Shown: piece by piece, positions 1 through 8,400 of the stretch | How the letters are laid out: each line of letters begins with the position of its first letter | How positions within the stretch are numbered: the first letter of the stretch is position 1 | Assembly (NCBI GenBank): GCA_027596195.1 | Contig: JADGJG010000316.1 | Span: 1 to 24,418, forward strand | Direction of reading: 5' to 3' | Source of the DNA: Podochytrium sp. JEL0797 | Lineage: Eukaryota > Chytridiomycota > Chytridiomycetes > Chytridiales > Chytriomycetaceae | DNA: 24,418 nt | Made by a program: the position numbers and the translations under genes | Notes under the pieces: generated by a model | The model's database searches: none | What the model saw: only the letters and a program-made list of their open reading frames with translations | What the model was told of the DNA's origin: nothing

Positions 1-1176
1 TAACCGATGCCAAATGGAAGTTGAGTCATCTCTTTTTTTCTCGAAGATTTACATTTCTGACAATTCCGAAACGCTCTTCTTTTTCAAAAAATACAGTACG
101 TCAGCGCGAAAATCCAACGCTTTTTTGGCAAGCACCTTTGGGGCTGCAAATGCCTCGGTGCCGATTCGCGATCCGGCAGGTCGCATTTCCCCCTCAGTCG
201 TGTGCCAAAATCAACGAGGGCATACCCGCCTGTTTACTCATTAGAATCAAGTTTCAGGCTTGATATTCCCATGATACACATTCTTAATTTTCACCTCCTG
301 TTTTTCCTTGCTATATAAAGAAAAAGAGAGGGTCCAAAAAAAGAAAAAACAAACCAAGAGCTTAAGAATGGTGTCCCGAACAAATTTTTTGTAATCTTAT
401 TCGGTCACGCCCTTGCCCCGCTTGCGGTCCCGACCCTATTGCTTAATATATATTGTGGTGTGCCCTTTTCCGAGCTCCATAAAAAGACGGAAATGTTTCT
501 CGTCTTCATCGATTTGGACGAGTTGGGCAACATGGTTGGCTCCATCCATGATTTTCATAATGGTAGCCTTGCGTCTCACAGCATCGTCTTCGTCGTCGCC
601 ACGCTTGTTGATCGTTTTGAGGGCGAGCTGGTCAAATTTGACGGCATGCACAGAGCCGAATGCTCCTACTCCCTTTTCTCCGTTTTCTCCACTCTGAGAT
701 TTTGGCCAGGTCAGCGGAGTCTGTGGAAAATAACAGGCTATGAGCAAACGATCAAGGACCGCATATAATTAAAACGCGAAAATTGCGAATTACCGAACGA
801 TGAGATGGGCGTGTGGGGGCGGGGATTGTTTGGGCAAAGCCGCGGCAAGTGGCGTCGGGGCTTTGGAAGGGCGAGGAGGCCAGCACGGTGTCTGCAGTTT
901 CTGCAGCGCAGTTTCTATGCGCGCGTCTGTGCTTGCGAGTGATCACGTTGAAAGGTTGCCAAACTTTGCGTCGGACGGATGTTGCGGCCATTTTGTCCAG
1001 TTGCTTTTGCATGTCATCTTGCTTTTGGCGCATCGCCGACTGCTCAGAAAGCACCTCTTTCAAAAGCTGAACAACTTGCTCAAGCTGCGACAGTGGTGAT
1101 GGAAAAAACAGGCCTAGACAAGAAGGCCGCAACTATTTCTTACGATATTGCGAGAAGTGTTGGAAAAGAGAGGCAT
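1..1176 (-). pseudogene. Broken protein kinase gene with N-terminal coiled coil
   Basis: Seen on the minus strand: an ATG at 1176, then two clean introns (1085-1143 and 721-793) that keep frame. Exon 2 encodes a heptad-rich helix of about 40 residues (LEQVVQLLKEVLSEQSAM...). Exon 3 encodes a kinase N-lobe: glycine loop GVGAFGSV, ATP-binding lysine in LALK, and hinge FMELGKG. The C-lobe is wrecked. Two in-frame stops follow the hinge (near 437 and 395). An HRD-like HGNIKPE (252-273), a DFG in ALVDFGTR (204-212) and an activation loop GTEAFAAPKVL (near 120-155) lie in frames displaced by three shifts. In HGNIKPE the catalytic Asp is Asn and the HRD Arg is Gly. Sequence before about 45 holds nothing I recognise. 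I cannot name the kinase family. A Crinkler-like kinase effector is possible but unsupported. The broken state is well supported; undetected introns cannot explain every lesion. Confidence 0.8.
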
Positions 1177-1240
1177 CAATTGCAAGGGGTGGTGCTTTCA
1201 CGCGTCACTTTTTTTCCGGTCACAAAAAAGAGAATACTAT

Positions 1241-3904
1241 TCAATTAATCCGATACCGAAGCAAAGAAGCCGTATTCCCGTGTCCATTCTCCTCCGCAAG
1301 CCGCAAAGCCTGCGCATAATCCCCAACAACTCCATCCAACAACCCACTCTCCATCAGCAACTCCACAACGCCATCGTGTCCCATTTTCGCCGCAGTCAAA
1401 AGTAAAATATTCCCGTCAAACGAAACATCAAACGAAGCAACGTCTTCGTCCCCATCGTACATATCCAAAAGTTGACGCAAACAGTCCACGCACCCGTGCT
1501 CCACCAACTTGCGCAACCCGTAATACGAACGACTTGCGACATCAACTTCCACAGTTTGCAGCAAAACTTTCACAGTTGCACAATCATTCCGTTCCGCCGC
1601 GACAGCAAACACGTGCTCGTTCCAAATAGACGTATCCACCTCAAACCGGCACACCAGAATCTCCAACACGCAAGGCAACCGTTCCTCCACTGCCCAGAGC
1701 AACATTTGGTTGTCGTCGGCAGAAGCATCCCCTTTGGAACCCGAAAGCAACAGTTCTCCAAATTTGAGAAAGAGGACTTGGGACGTTGACGCCGGAACAA
1801 TGTGATTCGACGCGTACCAGGACTGGTTGTGACGAAACAATGCTTCCACAATGGGCATCGAGCAGTGATGGGATGCGGCGCGAAGGATATGATGGTTGTC
1901 AGAAGAGATATCACGCAACCGTGTCGAGTTCACAAGAATCTCGACAAGAGGATTGAACGCGTTCTCGACAGCCCAGTAAAGGAGGTGGTTGTTTCGTGCC
2001 GATGGATCTGGAGCCGTTTCGCGGAACAGAAGGAGATTGACGATTTGACTGCAGTTGGATTGGAACGTTGAGTTGATGGATTTGGAGCGCAAAGAGTTGA
2101 AGCGACGGTGGGCCAACATGAAGTGGATGAATTCGCGATTTTTGAAGTATGGGTTTTTCAAAAGTTGCTCGAGCACGTTGTCTACCGCGTCGTCGTTGGT
2201 CGGGTCCCACTTTGGATGCTCCAACACGGATCGCATCGTGAGAATGTCGCATCGCTTCTCGGCAGCAACTAGCTCGGCTCGGAGAAGGGATTCCAAGTTT
2301 GCGTGTCCCGTGGCAGATTTGAAGTCCAAACTCGTTGGAATCCTCAAGTTGTGATGCAGCAGCAGAAGCTTGGTGAAGGCAGTCTTCTGATTGGCGCACG
2401 CCTGCTCGAAAGAGTGGTTGATGATGCGGCGAGGGACGTTGGAGGACTTGTGCTGCAACAGCAGTCTAATCACATCGAATGATTTGGACTCGAAGAGCTC
2501 TTGGAGAAACTCCTCGTTGGTGACGGGCGAAAGTCGAGAATCGCAGATGAGGAGCTCAACAAGTTCCACATTCCCATGAACACACGCGACCTGAAACCCA
2601 CTCCAACTTGAAGGATCCACAATATCATACTGCAAAACTTGGCGCACCATCGCGTTATCCCGGTCCGCACAATAGCACGCCAGCGCATAGTCCAACACAT
2701 CTTTGTCAGCAGAAGCACGAACACGCTCGTCATTGCACAACAACCTCACAACACCTTGGCGCTCTGCACGAACAGCGGCTGAAACAGCCTCATTGTCGTT
2801 TAAACTCGGATCCAGCGACTTCAACTCCAACAACACGCGTACAACCTGAACGTGACCCATTTTGCAGGCCGCCACAAACGCACGATTGTTTCTGTCAAAC
2901 GGGTTTACACGAGCGTCAGACAGAAGCTTCTTGACGATGGACAGTTTGCCATCGCTACAGGCCGAATAGAACAGAACATTTTGCTGGTGGGAAGGATCAA
3001 GATGAGGAAGGGCCATCAAGAACTCGACGACAGGCCAGCGAGGAGGATTGAGAGCGAGAACGAAGTCTATATTGGCCACGGAGGCAAAACCGATTCGGGG
3101 GTCATTGCAGAGTAGTTGGAGGATTTTGAGACTTGGACGCGAACATGCCGTGTTTGTGAACTCGGTTGGATTGATCGAGACGTCGACACGATCGCATTTC
3201 AAGAGCAAAGCGACAGCCTCAACATGGCCATGTTCCACGGCCTCGACCAGATGGTGCCGTTGAACAGGAATGCGTAGGTCCGCCAAGAGAGTTCGAACCG
3301 TCGCGCCGTGCTTGTTCCGAATGGGAGTAGACAGGAATTCGTCGTTCTCGTTGACAGCAAATCGCTCTTGCGCAAGAATGAGCGCTACAGCCTCCGAAAG
3401 CCCGTAACTGCACGCCCAAGAGAGTATGCGATTGTTTTGGCAGCCCAAATCGAACTTGGCGTCCAAACACAAGGATTCCACCAGTCTCAGCGCGTGGGGA
3501 GCAGAGAGCGGGAAAAAGTCGAAGAATTTGTCGCGGAGGTCGCGGAATGTGGTGGGGGTGGAATAGGATAACGTGCGATCCGGAGTGCAGAAGAAGGTCT
3601 TGAAGAGGGCAATCTTGTGCGTCAAAGGAAGGAGTGTCCATTGCTCCGTCTTCTTAGATGGTTTGATGGGAGAAAGCTCGTCCTCCTCGTCCTCCTCCCA
3701 ATAAGGGGACCGGTGACCAAAATGCGACTTCAACGTTTCGCCGTGCCGGCAGCCACTCAGCAACTTCTTCACGAGAGCTCGCGCAAAGGCCTCATCATAC
3801 AGAATAATGGGTGCAAAGAGAGTCTTTGAGGCGAATGCCACATTCTTGAGGGTGTGATCGACGGGGAGGAGAAGGGCGATTTTGGTCAAGAGTTCGGGCG
3901 CCAT
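1241..3904 (-). CDS. Ankyrin-repeat protein with F-box-like N-terminus, 887 aa
   Basis: One uninterrupted reading frame. Residues 1-45 (MAPELLTKIALLLP...) form a short F-box-like helical module. A charged stretch (EEDEEDE, about residues 70-78) precedes a region from about 130 to 885 made almost wholly of degenerate ankyrin repeats. The recurring pattern is N-x-A-x2-A-x3-G-H-x2-V-V-x2-LL, followed by a D-x-R-V-D-P-type turn. Ankyrin repeats bind proteins; with an F-box-like head the protein could be a ubiquitin-ligase adaptor, which is inference. No enzymatic motif is visible. The ATG at 3904 is chosen because the paralogous fragment at 4699-5242 keeps the same ATG and following residues. About 130 bp upstream is also conserved with that fragment and may contain a leader intron. 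Large families of such proteins are, to my knowledge, common in chytrids. The broken kinase lies 64 bp downstream on the same strand. Confidence 0.85.
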   Translation of the reverse strand: MAPELLTKIALLLPVDHTLKNVAFASKTLFAPIILYDEAFARALVKKLLSGCRHGETLKSHFGHRSPYWEEDEEDELSPIKPSKKTEQWTLLPLTHKIALFKTFFCTPDRTLSYSTPTTFRDLRDKFFDFFPLSAPHALRLVESLCLDAKFDLGCQNNRILSWACSYGLSEAVALILAQERFAVNENDEFLSTPIRNKHGATVRTLLADLRIPVQRHHLVEAVEHGHVEAVALLLKCDRVDVSINPTEFTNTACSRPSLKILQLLCNDPRIGFASVANIDFVLALNPPRWPVVEFLMALPHLDPSHQQNVLFYSACSDGKLSIVKKLLSDARVNPFDRNNRAFVAACKMGHVQVVRVLLELKSLDPSLNDNEAVSAAVRAERQGVVRLLCNDERVRASADKDVLDYALACYCADRDNAMVRQVLQYDIVDPSSWSGFQVACVHGNVELVELLICDSRLSPVTNEEFLQELFESKSFDVIRLLLQHKSSNVPRRIINHSFEQACANQKTAFTKLLLLHHNLRIPTSLDFKSATGHANLESLLRAELVAAEKRCDILTMRSVLEHPKWDPTNDDAVDNVLEQLLKNPYFKNREFIHFMLAHRRFNSLRSKSINSTFQSNCSQIVNLLLFRETAPDPSARNNHLLYWAVENAFNPLVEILVNSTRLRDISSDNHHILRAASHHCSMPIVEALFRHNQSWYASNHIVPASTSQVLFLKFGELLLSGSKGDASADDNQMLLWAVEERLPCVLEILVCRFEVDTSIWNEHVFAVAAERNDCATVKVLLQTVEVDVASRSYYGLRKLVEHGCVDCLRQLLDMYDGDEDVASFDVSFDGNILLLTAAKMGHDGVVELLMESGLLDGVVGDYAQALRLAEENGHGNTASLLRYRIN

Positions 3905-3920
3905 CGAGCGGATTCCAGTC

Positions 3921-3978
3921 CTGCGTTGTGGGGAGCATCAGCGGACCGTATCTCGCATAGATCCACTCCTATCTTCAC
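3921..3978 (-). other. Candidate 5' leader intron of the ankyrin gene
   Basis: Read on the minus strand, a 58-nt segment begins GTGAAGATAGG and ends ACAACGCAG, the usual length for introns here. The paralogous fragment has GTAAAGATAGG...CGCAG at the equivalent place. Splicing would join an upstream exon with its own ATG (about 4031) to the leader just before the ankyrin ATG, but out of frame. That would make an upstream ORF stopping just inside the ankyrin coding sequence. No transcript evidence is available. Confidence 0.4.
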
Positions 3979-4698
3979 CTGCAAACATGCGCCGTTGGGT
4001 CCTGGAGCGCAGGGGCGTTGGCGGATTCATTGGTGGTCATGGTATATCCAAGAGATCTTCTTGAAACCGAGAAAGAAACGAAGGAAAGCAATAAGCTCGA
4101 CTCTGTTACGCGATTTCAATACCCAGGCAGCAGTTTGTGATGGAGAAGACTGCGGAGATTGATGGGCAATTTGAACGCACGAATCAAAGCAAGATACATG
4201 TTGCAGCGATCCCCTCCTAATAAAAGGGGGTTGATGTGGAGATCCGGAGGATAATGAGCTGAGGAGAGTGAGGATATCCATGACGCAGGAATGAGGCTCA
4301 GCAGGGGCGCAGTTTGTGGGGTCGAGTGAATTCTTTGCACCATCAACGCGGGGGTTATTTGGGAGGGCAAGTGCGTGCTGAGGGACTGGGCGGTGTTAGT
4401 GCAAGGGCTGATACGCACTCGGTTTCGCTCGCTTGTTTGCGATCGAAAATAAAACATCTCTCTCTTTGTCTCATTTCATTTTGTTTTCATCGTTTGTTTG
4501 GTAGAAAATAATAGACTCAAGACGCCACAGGAAACGAGTCGTTGGCCGAAGCCAAGGGGTTGGAGGCGTTTGGCGGTTCTCGTGTTTTTCGGCGTGGGCC
4601 GCCATTAATGTTAATAACCTGTGACCTATGTGCCTTAGTCGTCTCAGGTCTACTTACTTAAACCCCCCTTTTCCCAAATTATAATTCTCGCGGTCCCT
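3979..4698. other. Intergenic region upstream of the ankyrin gene
   Basis: No credible gene. The first 60 bases (to about 4040) match the sequence upstream of the fragment at 4699-5242, ending at a shared GCGGATTCATTGGTGGTCA. From there to about 4360 I see nothing recognisable. About 4365-4647 is a dispersed repeat copy described separately. Around 4656-4682 there is a C-run followed by AT-rich sequence. Confidence 0.6.
4365..4647 (+). repeat. Dispersed repeat, copy A
   Basis: This stretch resembles the reverse complement of about 13640-13895. The best block is an exact 19-mer, CGAGTCGTTGGCCGAAGCC at 4535-4553, matched inverted at 13734-13752. Other shared blocks in order are GAGGGACTG, ACTCGGTTT, GCGATCGAAAAT, ATTTTGTTTTCAT, ACTCAAGACG, TGGGCCGCC and ATGTGCCTT. 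Indels and substitutions separate them, so the copies are old. No terminal inverted repeats, target duplications or transposase were seen. It could be a worn non-autonomous element or the shared flank of a duplicated gene. Confidence 0.75.
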
Positions 4699-5242
4699 CA
4701 TTCCACCAGTCTCAGCGCGTGGGAGGCAGAGAGAGGGGAAAAGTCAAAGAATTCGTCATGGCGGTTGTAGAATAGGACAACGACGGAGTGGGAGAGGACA
4801 AGAAGATCTTGAAAAGGGCAATCTTGTGCGTCAAAGGAAGAAACGCCCAATTCATCGGCGTCTTGGATGGTTTGATGGTAGAAAGAAGATATTCGTCGAA
4901 GCCGTCAATATTGAAGGGTCTCGAAAATGTCTCTTCAACGAATCGCCCTGCCAGTATTCATCCAGCAGGGTCTTGACATGAGCTCGCGCAAAAGCCTCAT
5001 CGTAGAGAATAATGGGTAAAAAGAGAGTCTTTGAATCCAATGCCACATCCTTGAGGGTGTGGTTGACGGGGAGAAGAAGGGCGATTTTGGACAAGAGTTC
5101 GGGCGGCATCGAGCGGATTCCAGTCCTGCGTTGTGGGTGCATCAGTGGGCCATATCTGCATGGATCCAATCCTATCTTTACCTGCAAACATGCACGGTTG
5201 GGTCCTGGAGCGCAGGGACGTTGGCGGATTCATTGGTGGTCA
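4699..5242 (-). pseudogene. Truncated, frameshifted copy of the ankyrin gene 5' end
   Basis: This aligns with 3472-4040, the first roughly 140 codons plus leader of the intact ankyrin gene. The head (MPPELLSKIALLLPV from 5109) is readable for about 85 codons and then hits a stop near 4852. The matches LPLTHKIALF and FDFSPLSASHALRLVE continue in two other frames, so there are at least two frameshifts and a stop. Homology ends abruptly at 4699, inside what would be the start of the ankyrin-repeat region, and no repeats follow. The upstream flank is about as well conserved as the coding part, ending near 5242. This looks like an old partial segmental duplication on the same strand, 1.2 kb from its parent. 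Confidence 0.85.
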
Positions 5243-5406
5243 GAGAATTTTTGGGGAAGGTTTGTTTTGATGATTCTTTTTTGACGAAGAGATATTTTAA
5301 AAAAAAACATAGCGGCTCTTGCCTTGACTCAGCAATTGAATACGCATACAGCTAAATCAACCGGAGGAGTGTTAACTAACGCGTTCGGATGCCATTAAGA
5401 GAGAAG

Positions 5407-5420
5407 GATATTTAAATATC
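5407..5420. promoter_or_regulatory. Perfect 14-bp AT-rich palindrome upstream of MOT1
   Basis: GATATTTAAATATC is a perfect inverted repeat 69 bp before the MOT1 ATG, in the 246-bp gap between the ankyrin fragment and MOT1. It is followed by an AT-rich stretch (TTATTTGCATATAATTG). It could be a binding site for a dimeric regulator or part of the core promoter. The sequence does not say which, and chance is possible in AT-rich DNA. Confidence 0.3.
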
Positions 5421-5488
5421 TTAGCTTATTTGCATATAATTGAATTGACAGAGTCGGTCCAAAAAAGACATTGAAAAAAAAATTGAAA

Positions 5489-8400
5489 ATGAGCACACGT
5501 CTCGACCGACTTGTGCTTCTTCTCGATACTGGGTCCACTGCGCTTGTGCGACAGACAGCGGCAGCACAGCTCGGCGACGTGCAGCGCGCATACCCCGAAG
5601 AGCTGTACTCGCTTCTCGCGCGCGTTGTAGTGCACCTGCGTTCGCGGCAGTGGGAGACGCGCGCGGCGGCAGCGGCGGCGCTGCGCGCGATTGCCGAAAA
5701 CGTGCCAAAGTGGACGCCCCTGGGCCTTGCGAAAGACGCCGACGCAAAAGACGCAGACCGCCTCGCCTTCGCCGCCTTCGACCTCGCGACCGTCGTCAAC
5801 GCCGCCCGCCCGCTGCTCGCTTCCGCTGGCGCTGAGTTCGATCCGGACCTGAGCCAGGTCGACCCGAAGGACCGCATCCAGGTCCAGAAGCGCTTGGTCA
5901 GGCAGCGTCTGGGTCTCGAGGCTGAGTTTGTGGACCGTGAGTCTTTCTTTGCTTTCAGGACCCTTCTAACCGAAACACCCAGTCGACCTGGTCACTGACC
6001 AGGACCTCAAGATGCAGCCAAATGCACAACAAGTGTCGCCAAAGAACGAACCCGTCGTGCCAAAACAACTGCTCGAAATCGGAAAATCCTCCGCGTAGGA
6101 ATCCCCCGTTTTGGCCTCTTTGCCGCTGTCCGTGATGATTGATTCCTTTTCATTGCAGTGATGATGCAGGCATGGAAGGTCTGAGTGCCCGCGAACGCAA
6201 CGCCAGAAAGCGAAAAGCAAAACTCGAAGCGAAAAAGAATCCTGGAAAGGACAAGTGCGTCGCCTGATTTCTCCTGCACACCGACTTACTCGTCCAATCA
6301 TTATTAGAGTCTGGGCTTCGGACCTCTCCTCATCGTCATCCAACAAACGCGTCAAAACAGAATCCTCCGCATCAACCCCAACCCCTTCCGTCGCGACCCC
6401 CACCGACACGACCGGCAAAGTGATTGTCGAACACAAATCGAAAGACGAACAAGCCCTGAGTCTCGGAATCCTCGGCTCCAGCGACGAATGGCCTTTCGAA
6501 GGTCTCTGCGAACAACTCTGCATCGACCTCTTCAACCCACGCTGGGAAATCCGCCACGGCGCCGCTTTGGGCCTCATGGAAATCATCAAAGTGCATGGCG
6601 ACGGGGCGGGCAAAATCGTGGGTCTTGATGCGGCTTCGAACCGACAACGCCACGTGGCGTGGCTGGAGGACGTGTCGATTCGCATCTTGTGTGTATTGGC
6701 GTTGGACCGATTCGCGGATTTCGTGGGCGATCATATGGTGGTTCCCGTGCGTGAAACGTGTGCGAGGGTGTTGGGAGTATTGATGCAGAGGTGTGAGAAT
6801 GCCGTGTGTTTTATGGTGTTGGAGAAGGGGTTGTTGCAGTTGATTGCTGGGAAGGATGCGATTGCGCCACCGGCTCCGCCGAGTGGGTTGGCTCTGCCTG
6901 GAAGCACTGGCAGAAAGGCCAAGCAGCCGGTTGTTTCTGATGCGCCTTCCACCACGAGCAATGGCGGGTGGGAAATGCGGCATGCGGCACTCATTGGATT
7001 GAAGTATTGGATGGCCGTGAAACGGGATTTGGTCAAGGATGTGTTGGTTCCGAGCCCTGACAGTGGATTGTCGGACACGGGCGCGTATATTGCCATCTTG
7101 AATGGGTAAGTGGAAAATGCATTCAATTTGCGTTTTTAACCCCTTCCATTCCAGCTTAAAAGATCACGATGACGACGTTCGCGCAGTCAGCTCCTCCACT
7201 TTGCTGCCAATTTGTGATTTGCTCGTGACGCTGCTCCCGCCTTCCAAAGTATACTCTCAAATCGTGTCCTCCCTTTGGAACACTCTCGAAGAGCTCGACG
7301 ATTTGACAGCAGCAACCTCTTCAATCATGGATCTCCTCTCGCAACTCTTGATGAAATCCGAAATTCGCGCGCTCATGCAATCCGAACCCGCCTCCTCTCT
7401 CCAAACCAACGTCCCGCGACTGTACCCCTTCTTCCGCCACGCCATCACATCCGTTCGAACCGCCGTCCTCCGCACCGTTTTGTCCTTGCTCGATATCGTC
7501 AACACCGACAGCGGCGCGAGCTCCAGCGCATGGATCACGCCGGACCTCCTGCGACTCATTTTCCAAAACTTTATCCTTGAAGACCGCAAAGATATTATCG
7601 CGCTCACGTTGAACGTGTGGACGCAGATTGTCGAGTTTGTGGGGAGCAAGAACCAGGCACTGTTGGCCGTATTCATGCCTTGTGTCGAGAACCTTTTTGC
7701 GCTGCTCATGACGCCGATTGGGGTTCCGTTGAATGTGATGCTGTTTTTCAGTTATACGCCTGGAGGGGGCAAGAAGGCCAAGTCCTCCAACAACAACGAA
7801 TCATCCGGGTTGAACGTGTCGATCCAAGACCGCGCCATGGTGCAACAGGACTTGCACGTTGTGAACGAAGAAGACGTGTTGCGAGGCCGCTTATCAGCTG
7901 CCACGGGTCTCGGCCGTCTCCTCAAACAACTCATTTGCATGCCCGGAATGGACCTCACCCCGCTCCAAACCCTCCTCTTTGCATACCTCAACAGCGGAAG
8001 CGCAAGCCACCGCACCCTCATTCACATTGTGATTGAAGAAATATCGCTCAACTTCTACTCCTCGAGTCCTGCCACCACCCCCGTTGGGGCCATCACAACG
8101 CAACTCCCACTCCTCAAATCCGCGTGGGACACCATGATGTCGAGTCTCGTGTCTTCCGACGCGGGATCCCAAATCCTGTACAACGAACAACTCCCACCCC
8201 TCGCGCGACTCCGGATGGAATGTCAAGCACTCATTAACGCGTTTGCGGAATTCAATGCAACGGGGTGTCCCGCACTACCCCCGCTCCCGTTCTCGGACCC
8301 CGCCACGAACCCAGTGGATCCCATGAACCCATTCGGCGCCACATTCACCTACGCCGTTGCGGAACGCTTCGTGAAGGAGGTTGTGCCGCAGTTGATGGCG

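Noticed and set aside
305..325. TATATAAAG TATA-box-like sequence on the plus strand
   Set aside because: It lies inside the broken kinase gene, probably in a decayed intron, with no plus-strand gene downstream.
752..1132. Separate 126-residue coiled-coil gene starting at 1132
   Set aside because: The start codon there is TTG within an intron; splicing from the ATG at 1176 and into the kinase exon explains it better.
5425..5436. ATTTGCAT octamer-like motif upstream of MOT1
   Set aside because: The octamer is an animal POU-factor site; in AT-rich fungal DNA a match is expected by chance.
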